From Pseudomonadota bacterium (GTDB lineage: Bacteria > Pseudomonadota > Alphaproteobacteria > Reyranellales > Reyranellaceae), in NCBI GenBank assembly GCA_018242505.1, contig JAFEBU010000082.1, forward strand, positions 1 to 56,979: 56,979 bases of DNA. The letters are read 5' to 3'. Shown here in pieces: positions 25,925 to 33,926 of the stretch; positions within the stretch are counted from its first letter, which is position 1, and each line of letters opens with the position of its first letter. The notes beneath the pieces were generated by a model, which was not told where the DNA came from, did not search any database, and worked only from the letters and a program-made list of their open reading frames with translations. The translations under genes and the position numbers were made by a program.

Positions 25925-26839
25925 CTGAACCTGCGCCTCGTGGACCTCAACCTGCTGGTCGTGTTCGACGCGCTGATGAGCGAGCGCCACGTCACGCGCG
26001 CCGCCCACAAGATCAACATCAGCCAGCCGGCGATGAGCAACGCGCTTCGCCGCCTGCGCGAACTGTTCGCCGACGAGCTTCTGGTCCGCACGCCGACCGG
26101 CATGGAGCCGACGCCGCGCGCGCTCGAACTGATCCAGCCGACGCAGCAGGCGCTGCGCGAGGTCACGCGCGTCTTCGACAACGATGTCACCTTCGATCCG
26201 CGGCGCTCGGATCACGCCTTTCGGCTCCGCATGGGAGACATCCACGGCTGGATGATCATGCCGGGCGTGATGGAGCGCCTCGGGCAGGAGGCGCCGGGCA
26301 TCGGCTTCGACACCATCCACCTGCAGCCGAGCGCGACGGTCGCCGCGCTGGAGACCGACGAGGTCGATCTCGCGATCAGCACCGGCCTGCAGCATTCGAC
26401 GACGATCCGTTCGGTGCCGCTCTATCGCGACCGCCTCGTCTGCGTCTTCCGTTCGGGCCATCCGGTCGCCCGCCTGCCGATGACGCTCTCCAACTTCCTG
26501 AAGCTCAGGCACCTCAAGGTCGCGCAGAGTCCGGTCGACACGCGGTTCATCGACAACGACCTCGCGCGGCGCAAGCTCCGGCGCAATGTCGTGCTCAACG
26601 TGCAGCACTGGCTGTCCGCGCCGCATATCGTGCGCCGCAGCGACCTGGTAACGGCGATGTGGGAACGCATGGCCCGCGGGATCAACGCCGACGGACAGCT
26701 GGCGATCGGCAAGCTGCCGGTCGGCCCCGGACACACGACCTTTCATCTCTACTGGCATCGCCGCTACGAGCGGCACGCGGCGCACAAATGGATGCGCGAG
26801 GTCATTGTCGATGTGTGCCGGGCCTTGCCCGAGGTGTGA
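25925..26839 (+). CDS. LysR-family regulator (NodD-like class), start codon unusual
   Basis: A roughly 304-residue LysR regulator of the NodD/PcpR-like class: LRLVDLNLLVVFDALMSERH at the N-terminus, then the helix SQPAMSNALRRLRELFADEL. The C-terminal domain is complete. No ATG exists at the expected position. Family proteins often start M-(N)-L-x-x-V-D-L-N-L; here that point is a CTG at 25925 with GGAG 7 bases upstream, or a GTG at 25940 without a visible ribosome site. A GTG at about 25852 would add about 24 residues. Divergent from the dioxygenase operon, its likely target. Confidence 0.85.
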   Translation: MNLRLVDLNLLVVFDALMSERHVTRAAHKINISQPAMSNALRRLRELFADELLVRTPTGMEPTPRALELIQPTQQALREVTRVFDNDVTFDPRRSDHAFRLRMGDIHGWMIMPGVMERLGQEAPGIGFDTIHLQPSATVAALETDEVDLAISTGLQHSTTIRSVPLYRDRLVCVFRSGHPVARLPMTLSNFLKLRHLKVAQSPVDTRFIDNDLARRKLRRNVVLNVQHWLSAPHIVRRSDLVTAMWERMARGINADGQLAIGKLPVGPGHTTFHLYWHRRYERHAAHKWMREVIVDVCRALPEV

Positions 26840-26859
26840 CGCCGCCGTCGGCAGCAGCG

Positions 26860-27759
26860 CTACGACCGGCCCTCCAGCGCCGTGCGCTCGCGATGGAAGA
26901 GCTCGATCACGGCGTCCATGACGGCGCGCACGCGCGGCAGCGCGCGCAGGTCGCGATGGACCAGCAGCCACTGGTCGGCGAAGACATCGGCGATCACGCC
27001 GCCAACGCGCTGCAGGCCGGGATCGGGGTCGCCGAGATAGCAGGGCAGCACCGCGAAGCCCGCGCCGGCCCGCGTCGCCTCGTGCAGCACCAGCCAGTTG
27101 TTGCCGCGCACCGCGGGGCGGGCGCCCTCGAGCCGCTCCAGGAGCCAGCGGCGGCCGGGCATGTAGGCGTGGTCGTCGTCGAAGGTGACCCACGGCACCT
27201 GCTTCATCGCCGCCGGCGCCAGCCGGGCCATGGGCCGCGCCATGGCAAGCGACGGATGGGCGTAGATCGCAAACGCCACACGGCCGAGCTTGCGCGCCAC
27301 GATGTCGGCGAGATCGGGCACCTGCTCGCGGATCAGGAGATCGGCCTCGCGCCGCGACAGGTTGGCCAGCGTGTGGCTCGCCACAAGCTCGAACTCGATC
27401 TCGGCCAGTTGCTTCTGCAGCGCCGGCAGATGGCGCGCCAGCAGGGCCGACATCGCCTCGCCGGCCGAGAGCCGCACCACGCCGCGTACGGTATCGGTGA
27501 GCCCCGCACTGCGCCGGTCGATCGACAGGGCGGCCCGCTCCATGGATTCGGTGTCGCCCAGGAGCTCCTCGCCGGCCGAGGTCGGCACGAAGCGGTCGGG
27601 CAGGCGCTCGAACAGGCGCGCTCCGATCTGTTGCTCCAGTACGGCCACGCGCCGCGCCACCGTCGGATGGCTGACGCCCAGCGCCTTGGCGGCCGTGGTG
27701 AGCGTGCCTTCGCGGGCGAGCGTGAGGAAAATCCGGAGGTCGTCCCAACTGGGCGTCAT
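26860..27759 (-). CDS. LysR-family transcriptional regulator
   Basis: A 299-residue LysR regulator: N-terminal WDDLRIFLTLAREGTLTTAA (residues 5-24) and SHPTVARRVAVLEQQIGARL, then a standard effector domain ending MDAVIELFHRERTALEGRS. It is divergent from the double ABC exporter with 71 bases between starts and convergent with the other LysR gene. A pair of TGTACA hexamers overlaps its start codon and may be an autoregulatory site. Confidence 0.88.
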   Translation of the reverse strand: MTPSWDDLRIFLTLAREGTLTTAAKALGVSHPTVARRVAVLEQQIGARLFERLPDRFVPTSAGEELLGDTESMERAALSIDRRSAGLTDTVRGVVRLSAGEAMSALLARHLPALQKQLAEIEFELVASHTLANLSRREADLLIREQVPDLADIVARKLGRVAFAIYAHPSLAMARPMARLAPAAMKQVPWVTFDDDHAYMPGRRWLLERLEGARPAVRGNNWLVLHEATRAGAGFAVLPCYLGDPDPGLQRVGGVIADVFADQWLLVHRDLRALPRVRAVMDAVIELFHRERTALEGRS

Positions 27760-27774
27760 GTACAGAAGTGTACA
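27759..27774. promoter_or_regulatory. Paired TGTACA palindromes at a divergent start region
   Basis: TGTACAGAAGTGTACA is two self-complementary hexamers four bases apart, making a 16-base dyad that overlaps the LysR ATG (27757-27759). It lies between the LysR gene and the ABC exporter. A regulator site is plausible; the classical T-N11-A LysR box is not exact here. Confidence 0.4.
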
Positions 27775-27830
27775 GTCGTCTTTCCCTTTTGTGGACTGAC
27801 GAATGCAGATGTTCGACCTAACATTTGATC

Positions 27831-30800
27831 ATGCACATCGAACCGCGCCTCCTCGTCTTCACCAAGGGCGTCCGCGGACGCATCGCCGCCGCCGTCGCGA
27901 TCGGGCTCGTGTCGGTTGGCCTGGGCGTCGCCCGGCTGGGCCTCCTGGGCTGGCTGATCGGCCAGGTCTTCGCCGGCGTTCCGGTGGCCTCGCTGGCGAT
28001 GCCGATCGGGCTGATCGCGCTGGTCATGGTGCTGCGCGGCGTCACCGAGCATTGGCGCGCCGTGGTCGCGCACGAGACGGCGGCGCGGGTGCAGAAGCGC
28101 CTGCGCCGCGTGATCTACGACAAGATCGCAGGCCTCGGTCCGGGCACGGTCGGCCGCCAGCGCTCGGGCGGGCTCACCCTGTCGCTGATCGACGGCGTCG
28201 AGCAGCTCGAAACCTATTTCGGCCAGTTCCTGCCCCAGTTCCTGATCGCGCTGCTCTCACCGCTGCTGATCTTCGCGGTAGTGGCCTTCATCGACCTGCC
28301 GGTGGCGCTGGTGATGCTGGCGGCGGCGCTGGTCGCGCTGTTCGCGCCCGCGCTCTGGCACAAATGGGACGTCGGCCATTCGGGGCGGCGGCAGAAGAGC
28401 TATGCGAGCTTCGCCGCCGAGTTCCTCGATTCGATCCAGGGCCTCGCCACACTGAAGGCGTTCGGCCAGGGCAAGGCGCGCGCCGACAAGCTCGAGGTCG
28501 AGGCGCGCGAGCTGTTCCGCAGCACCATGTGGGTGCTGGCCACCAACACCCTGGCGCGCGGCATCACCGATACCTCGATCGCCTGCGGCGCGGCCGCCGC
28601 CCTCATCTACGGCGCGGTCCGCGTCGAGTCGGGTGAGATGGCGCTCGCCTCGCTGCTGGTCATCCTGATGCTGGGCGTCGAGATCTTCCGGCCGATGCGC
28701 GAGCTGCGCACCGTGCTGCACCAGGGCATGGTCGGCCTCTCGGCGGCGCAAGGCATCTACAAGATCCTCGACAACCATCCGGCGGTGGCCGATGCGCTCC
28801 CACGGCCGCTCGACAAGGCGCTGGCGCCCGTCATCGCCTTCGAGGACGTCCGCTTCGCCTATCCCGGCACGCGCCGCACGATCCATGACGGCCTCACCTT
28901 CCGCGCCGCGGCGGGCGAGCGGCTGGGCATCGTGGGGCCGTCGGGCGGCGGCAAGTCGTCGATCGTGCGGCTGCTGCTGCGCTTCTACGATCCCGACCGG
29001 GGCCGCATCACGCTGGGCGGCCACGACCTGCGCACGCTGTCCTTCGACCAGATCCGCTCGCTGATCTCGGTGGTGAACCAGGACACCTTCCTGTTCCACG
29101 GCACGGTCGACGAGAACATCCGCCTCGGCCGGCCCGACGCCAGCGATGCCGAGCTCGAGGAGGCGGCGCGCGCGGCCAACATCCACGACTTCATCACGAG
29201 CCTGCCACAGGGCTATGCCACGGTGATCGGCGAGAAAGGCATCAAGCTCTCGGGCGGCCAGCGTCAGCGGCTCGCCATCGCCCGCGCGCTGCTGCGCGAC
29301 ACGCCGATCCTGGTGCTCGACGAGGCGCTCTCCGCCGTCGACGCCGAGAACGAGGCGGTGATCCAGGAGGCGCTCGACCGGCTGATGCAGGGCCGCACGA
29401 CCTTGATCCTCGCCCACCGGCTGTCGAGCGTGATCGACTGCGACCGCATCCTGGTGCTGGACGGCGGCCATGTCGCCGAGGAAGGCCGGCACGACTTCCT
29501 GATGGCGCGCGGCGGCGTCTACGCGACGCTGATGGCCGAGCAGGCCCAGGGCTCTTCCGGGTCGCAAGCCTCGAAGCGCGGAGACGACTCCGCGTGGTAT
29601 TCACCGATGAGCGATCGAGACGCTCGTGGTCCAAAAGACCGGGATACGCATGTCGTCACATCGGCGCCCACCGAAGGCATCATCAAGGCCGAGGGCCTCA
29701 CCTGGTACCAGGTGGTGGCAAACCTGATGAAGGTCGTCCTGCCGTGGAAGGGCAAGCTCACGCTCACCTTCACCTTCGGCGTGCTGCGCGTGCTCGCCTT
29801 CATCGGCGTGGGCGTCTTGTCGGCGCTGATCGTGCTGGCGCTGAAGCACCACGAGCCGTTCACCAACCTCGCCATCGCGCTTGCGATCGTGGCGCCGCTC
29901 TCGGGCCTGCTGCACTGGCTCGAATCGTGGCTGGCGCACGACATGGCCTTCCGCCTGCTCGCGGAAATGCGCATCGACGCCTTCCGCAAGCTCGAGGCGC
30001 TGGCGCCGGCCTACCTGGTGCGCCGCCGCACCGGCGACCTGATGGCGCTCGCCACGCACGACATCGAACTGGTCGAGTATTTCTTCGCCCATACCGTGGC
30101 GCCCGCCTTCGTCGCGATCCTGGTGCCGGCCGCGGTGATCGTCGTGCTGGCCTCGACGAGCGGCTGGCTGGCGCTCGCATTGTTGCCGTTCCTGCTGTCG
30201 GTGGGGCTGAGCCCGTTCCTGATGCGCAAGCGCGTCGATCGGCTGGGCTCGCAGGCGCGCGAGGCGGCAGGCGAGCTCGGCGCCTTCGCCGTCGATTCGG
30301 TGCAGGGGCTGGGCGAGATCGTCGCCTTCCAGCAGGAGAACCGGCGCGGCGATCGACTCAACGACCTGTCCCAACGGCACATCGACCTGCGCCTGCCCTT
30401 CTTCCGCGAACTCACTCTGCAGCAGAGCGCGCTGGAGGTGATGACGGGCCTGGGCGGCCTCGCCGTGGTCGTGACCGGCGCCATCCTCTCGACGCAGGGC
30501 GCGATCGACCCGGGCCTGCTGCCGCTCCTCACCCTCCTCGCCATGGCGGCGTTCCTGCCGGTGTCGGAGATCGCCCAGATCGGTCGCCAGCTCGCCGATA
30601 CGCTGGGCGCCACGCGCCGCGTCTATGCGTTGGCCAACGAGCCGATCGCCGTGCGCGACGGGCCGGGCGTGCCGCCGAAGAAGGGTCCTGCCGCGCTGGT
30701 GCTGGAACGTGTGAGCTTCACCTACCCCGGACAGAACCGCCGCGCGCTGGCCGACGTCAGCGTCGCCATCCCGGCCGGCAAGACGGTGGCGCTGGTCGGC

Positions 30801-31439
30801 ACCTCGGGCGCCGGCAAGACCACGACGGCGCAACTCCTGATGCGCTTCTGGGATCCCGACCAGGGCCGCATCACCCTGAACGGCGCCGATCTCAGGGACT
30901 ACAAGCTCGACGAGCTGCGCCGGCTGATCGCGCTCGTGGCCCAGGACACCTACCTCTTCAACGACACGCTGCGCGCCAACATCCTGATCGCGCGCCCCGA
31001 CGCCTCGGAGGCCGAGCTGCAAGCCGCGATCGAGCATGCCTCGCTGTCGGAGCTGGTGGCCATGCTGCCCGACGGCCTCGACTCGCCGGTCGGCGAGCGC
31101 GGCACGAGCCTCAGCGGCGGGCAGCGCCAGCGCGTCGCCATCGCCCGCGCCTTCCTGAAGGATGCACCGATCCTGATCCTCGACGAGGCGACCTCGCACC
31201 TCGACGCGGTGAACGAGCAGGCGGTGCGCCGTGCGCTCGATCTCCTGCAGGCCGACCGCACCACCATCGTCATCGCCCATCGCCTCTCCACGGTGCGCGA
31301 CGCCGACCTGATCGTGGTGCTGGACGAGGGCCGCATCGCCGAAACAGGCACACATGCGAGCCTGCTGGCGAAGGGCGGCCTCTACGCACGGCTCGTCTCC
31401 CGCCAGCTCGCCGTCGCCTACGCGCCCGCCGCGTCGTGA
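27831..31439 (+). CDS. Tandem-fused ABC exporter (two membrane domains, two ATPase domains)
   Basis: A 1202-residue protein carrying two complete ABC exporter halves. Half 1 has membrane helices up to about residue 310, Walker A GPSGGGKSS (about 368), signature LSGGQRQRLAIARALL (about 473) and Walker B ILVLDEALS. Half 2 has membrane helices from about 640, Walker A GTSGAGKTT (about 989), LSGGQRQRVAIARAFL (about 1093) and ILILDEATS. The halves are joined by a hydrophilic linker (about 575-620) that includes a translated dispersed repeat. Most bacterial homologues are separate heterodimer subunits (CydDC/MsbA type), so a full-length fusion is notable. Substrate unknown. ATG 27831 lacks a clear ribosome site; TTG 27825 is the alternative. 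Confidence 0.9.
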   Translation: MHIEPRLLVFTKGVRGRIAAAVAIGLVSVGLGVARLGLLGWLIGQVFAGVPVASLAMPIGLIALVMVLRGVTEHWRAVVAHETAARVQKRLRRVIYDKIAGLGPGTVGRQRSGGLTLSLIDGVEQLETYFGQFLPQFLIALLSPLLIFAVVAFIDLPVALVMLAAALVALFAPALWHKWDVGHSGRRQKSYASFAAEFLDSIQGLATLKAFGQGKARADKLEVEARELFRSTMWVLATNTLARGITDTSIACGAAAALIYGAVRVESGEMALASLLVILMLGVEIFRPMRELRTVLHQGMVGLSAAQGIYKILDNHPAVADALPRPLDKALAPVIAFEDVRFAYPGTRRTIHDGLTFRAAAGERLGIVGPSGGGKSSIVRLLLRFYDPDRGRITLGGHDLRTLSFDQIRSLISVVNQDTFLFHGTVDENIRLGRPDASDAELEEAARAANIHDFITSLPQGYATVIGEKGIKLSGGQRQRLAIARALLRDTPILVLDEALSAVDAENEAVIQEALDRLMQGRTTLILAHRLSSVIDCDRILVLDGGHVAEEGRHDFLMARGGVYATLMAEQAQGSSGSQASKRGDDSAWYSPMSDRDARGPKDRDTHVVTSAPTEGIIKAEGLTWYQVVANLMKVVLPWKGKLTLTFTFGVLRVLAFIGVGVLSALIVLALKHHEPFTNLAIALAIVAPLSGLLHWLESWLAHDMAFRLLAEMRIDAFRKLEALAPAYLVRRRTGDLMALATHDIELVEYFFAHTVAPAFVAILVPAAVIVVLASTSGWLALALLPFLLSVGLSPFLMRKRVDRLGSQAREAAGELGAFAVDSVQGLGEIVAFQQENRRGDRLNDLSQRHIDLRLPFFRELTLQQSALEVMTGLGGLAVVVTGAILSTQGAIDPGLLPLLTLLAMAAFLPVSEIAQIGRQLADTLGATRRVYALANEPIAVRDGPGVPPKKGPAALVLERVSFTYPGQNRRALADVSVAIPAGKTVALVGTSGAGKTTTAQLLMRFWDPDQGRITLNGADLRDYKLDELRRLIALVAQDTYLFNDTLRANILIARPDASEAELQAAIEHASLSELVAMLPDGLDSPVGERGTSLSGGQRQRVAIARAFLKDAPILILDEATSHLDAVNEQAVRRALDLLQADRTTIVIAHRLSTVRDADLIVVLDEGRIAETGTHASLLAKGGLYARLVSRQLAVAYAPAAS
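29568..29597. repeat. Dispersed hairpin repeat (family 5) inside a coding region
   Basis: Thirty bases, 28 identical to 37496-37525. The shared core forms GCGGAG-ACGA-CTCCGC. Here it is read in frame as part of the linker (SKRGDDSAW) between the two halves of the ABC exporter; the other copy is intergenic. Confidence 0.85.
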
Positions 31440-31459
31440 ATACCGGAGCACTCATTGCC

Positions 31460-31556
31460 GGGAGCGCGCAACTCCAGTTGCGCATCTTCCTTGTTTCCCT
31501 GTCGTGTGAGCGCCGCTTCAACGCGCAGGTCACTGCACGCGCGGTGACGCGCTCCC
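31460..31556. repeat. Dispersed palindromic element, family 2
   Basis: GGGAGCGCG (31460-31468) and CGCGCTCCC (31548-31556) are exact inverted ends. The left arm GGAGCGCGCAACTCC matches the left arm at 2772-2786 at 14 of 15 bases. An inner hairpin GCGCAACT-CC-AGTTGCGC follows. It fills the gap between the ABC exporter and the aminotransferase gene. Confidence 0.75.
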
Positions 31557-31569
31557 AGCGGGAGTGTCC

Positions 31570-32745
31570 ATGATCCTCGACGTACCGGCGCTGCGGGCGG
31601 ACACGCCCGGCGTCGCCAATGTCCTGCACTTCAACAACGCCGGCGCCGCCCTGCCGCCGCGGCAGGTGCTCGACGCAGTGACCGGCCATCTCGCACGCGA
31701 AGCCGCGATCGGCGCCTATGAGGCGGCGGCCGAAGCCGCCGATCGCATCGCCGACGTCTACGACGCCCTCGCCACCTTGATCGGCGCCGGGCGCGACGAG
31801 ATCGCGTTCGTGGAGAATGCGACGCGCGCCTGGGACATGGCGTTCTATGCAGTGCCGTTCCGGGCGGGCGACCGCGTGATCACCGCACGCTCGGAATATT
31901 CGTCGAACTACCTCGCCTTCCTGCAGATGAAGAAGCGCGCGGGCATCGAGATCGACGTGGTGGAGAACGATGCCGCGGGGCAGCTCGACACGGCGGCCCT
32001 CGAACGCGCGATCGGGCCGCGCACGAGGCTGATTGCGATCACGCATGTGCCGACGCAAGGCGGGCTGGTCAATCCGGCGGCCGAGGTCGGCCGAATCGCG
32101 GAACGTCACGGCCTCCTCTACCTGCTCGACGCCTGCCAGTCGGTCGGCCAGCTTGCCATCGATGTGCGGCGGATCGGCTGCCACATGCTCTCCGGCACGG
32201 GGCGCAAATACCTGCGCGGGCCGCGCGGCACGGGCTTCCTCTACGTACGGCGCGACACGATCGAGAAACTCGAGCCGCCCTTCATCGATCTCGACAGCGC
32301 CTCCTGGGCAGGGGACGACGGCTATCGCCTTCGCGCCGACGCGCGCCGGTTCGAGAACTGGGAGCGCTTCGTCGCCGGCCAGATCGGCCTCGGTATCGCC
32401 GCGCGCTACGCGCTCGGGCTGGGCATCGACGCGATCGAGGCGCGGGTCAAGGCGCTTGCAGAGTCACTGAGAAGAGAACTCGCAAAGCAGCCCGGCTTTC
32501 GCGTGCATGATCTCGGCGCCGAGCGGTGCGGCATCGTGACCTTTCTCAGGGACGGTGAAGCGCCGGACATGACGAAGAAGCGGCTGACCGCTCTCGGCAT
32601 CAACGTCCACGTTTCCCGCTCCCCACAAGCTCCCGCGCTCGACCTTCCCGCGCGCGGTCTCGACGCGCTCGTGCGCGCCAGCGTGCATTATTACAACGAC
32701 GAGGCCGAAGTGGAACGTTTCGTCGCGGCCCCGGCGGGCCGGTGA
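31570..32745 (+). CDS. Class V aminotransferase-fold PLP enzyme
   Basis: A 391-residue fold-type I PLP enzyme of the cysteine desulfurase / isopenicillin-N-epimerase-like group. HFNNAGAALPPRQVLDAVT is the N-terminal family block, LLYLLDACQSVGQLAIDV supplies the PLP-binding Asp, and SGTGRKYLRGPRGTGFLYV contains the Schiff-base Lys (about residue 215). No active-site Cys loop of true desulfurases is evident, so a lyase, racemase or transaminase reaction is more likely. ATG 31570 has GGGAG 5 bases upstream; a GTG two codons earlier is possible. Confidence 0.85.
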   Translation: MILDVPALRADTPGVANVLHFNNAGAALPPRQVLDAVTGHLAREAAIGAYEAAAEAADRIADVYDALATLIGAGRDEIAFVENATRAWDMAFYAVPFRAGDRVITARSEYSSNYLAFLQMKKRAGIEIDVVENDAAGQLDTAALERAIGPRTRLIAITHVPTQGGLVNPAAEVGRIAERHGLLYLLDACQSVGQLAIDVRRIGCHMLSGTGRKYLRGPRGTGFLYVRRDTIEKLEPPFIDLDSASWAGDDGYRLRADARRFENWERFVAGQIGLGIAARYALGLGIDAIEARVKALAESLRRELAKQPGFRVHDLGAERCGIVTFLRDGEAPDMTKKRLTALGINVHVSRSPQAPALDLPARGLDALVRASVHYYNDEAEVERFVAAPAGR

Positions 32746-32762
32746 ACGACACCGATCGTCCA

Positions 32763-32798
32763 TAAGATAGTAATCGTTCGTAAGATAATAACCGACAA
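32763..32798. repeat. AT-rich 18-bp direct repeat
   Basis: TAAGATAGTAATCGTTCG is followed immediately by TAAGATAATAACCGACAA, two imperfect 18-base copies in an otherwise GC-rich region, 135 bases upstream of the small gene at 32933. It could be a protein-binding or promoter region; no assignment. Confidence 0.45.
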
Positions 32799-32932
32799 AA
32801 CTCACTGGAAGCATGCTGGCGCGAAGCTTGCACTGAATCTTCTGCCAGCACCGAACCTTTCAAGAGTGCGGGCGTCACTATCCGTGACGTTTGTGTTTGC
32901 GAGAAATGTGAAATTCTTGTCGGAGATATTTC

Positions 32933-33169
32933 ATGGCTCGCCAGTTCGAGTTGACTCATTGTGGACGTCGTTTTGTTGTTCAGGTCCGCCCAATCGACGA
33001 TGCATGGGAATTGTGGCTTTGCGAATTCGGGCGCCCGCTGCTGATGGCAGCCGTCGTCTCCATCGATGACGCAACGCTGGCGCGGCGCAACGGCGAGCCG
33101 GATCCGGTCGTCGAAGTCGTCGGGGCGATCCGCCAGCGTCTCGAGTCAGGCGAACTTCAGCTCGCCTGA
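32933..33169 (+). CDS. Small hypothetical protein
   Basis: A 78-residue acidic, soluble protein with no signal peptide: starts MARQFELTHCGRRFVVQVRP, with a tryptophan pair in DDAWELWLCEFGRP and a C-terminal helix VVEVVGAIRQRLESGELQLA. GGAG lies 8 bases before ATG 32933. Upstream DNA is unusually AT-rich for this window. I do not recognise a family. Confidence 0.6.
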   Translation: MARQFELTHCGRRFVVQVRPIDDAWELWLCEFGRPLLMAAVVSIDDATLARRNGEPDPVVEVVGAIRQRLESGELQLA

Positions 33170-33232
33170 AGTCGCCGCGCCGGCAAATCCTGTCTATCGT
33201 GGCGATGGGGATTTGCAGCGCGGAGGGAGCCT

Positions 33233-33903
33233 GTGGCGATACCGGAGATCATCGGCTCGATGCGGTCGACCTATACGCGCGTCGTCTGCATGGTGTGCGA
33301 GGAAATCTGTACGATGTGCGAGGAAAAGGTATCGAGTATGCGCTGACCGAGCGGCCATTGCGCGCGCCCGAACTCTTCGCCATCCATCCCTTCGGCAGGA
33401 TGCCGGTGCTGAGGCACGGCACGGTCGAGCTCTGCGAATCGAAGGCGATCGCCACCTGGCTCGACCGCAGCTTTCCCGGACCGCAGCTTTTCCCGTCCGA
33501 TCCGTATCTCGCCGCGCTGGTCGAGCAATGGGTGTCGCTCGTCAACACGACGATCGACCGCACGCTGATCCGCACCTACTTCTTCGCCTATATCGCGCCC
33601 GGCACGCCTGACGGTTCGCCCAATCGCGCCGCGATCGAGGCCGTGATGCCCGACGTGAAGAAGCAGGTCGATATTCTCGACAAGGCCGTCGCCGGGACCG
33701 GCCATCTCGCAGGCGAGCAATTCACCTTCGCCGACATCAACCTGATGCCGATCCTGCATCGACTGGGCCAAGTGCCTGAAGGTGCAGCGACGCTCGCCGC
33801 CGCGCCCCACCTCGCGCGCTACTACGAACGCCACGCCGCGCGGCCAAGCTTCCTCAAGACCGACTCACCCGCTGGCCCGCCTGGCCAGGCAGGCTCACGC
33901 TGA
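33233..33903 (+). pseudogene. Glutathione S-transferase, frameshifted near the N-terminus
   Basis: The frame from GTG 33233 (GGAGGGAG upstream) encodes AIPEIIGSMRSTYTRVVCMV, the thioredoxin-fold start of a GST, then hits a stop. From 33328 the +1 frame continues KGIEYALTERPLRAPELFAI then HPFGRMPVLRHG and a complete C-terminal domain. Adding one A to the A4 run at 33324-33327 restores a 223-residue GST. Just before it, 21 bases are duplicated (33284-33304 and 33305-33325), giving CMVCEE then CTMCEE. So the gene carries a small tandem duplication and a one-base deletion, or an assembly error. It ends in a 16-bp tandem duplication. Confidence 0.8.
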
Positions 33904-33926
33904 AGCCTGTTCACGCTGAAGCCTGG
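33895..33926. repeat. 16-bp tandem duplication over two stop codons
   Basis: TCACGCTGAAGCCTGT is followed by TCACGCTGAAGCCTGG. The first copy holds the TGA of the GST gene (33901-33903) and the second holds the stop of the convergent cyclase (TCA at 33911-33913). Confidence 0.85.

Noticed and set aside
33233..33903. Programmed ribosomal frameshift in the GST
   Set aside because: No slippery heptamer or downstream pseudoknot stands out, and the adjacent duplication argues for a lesion or error.
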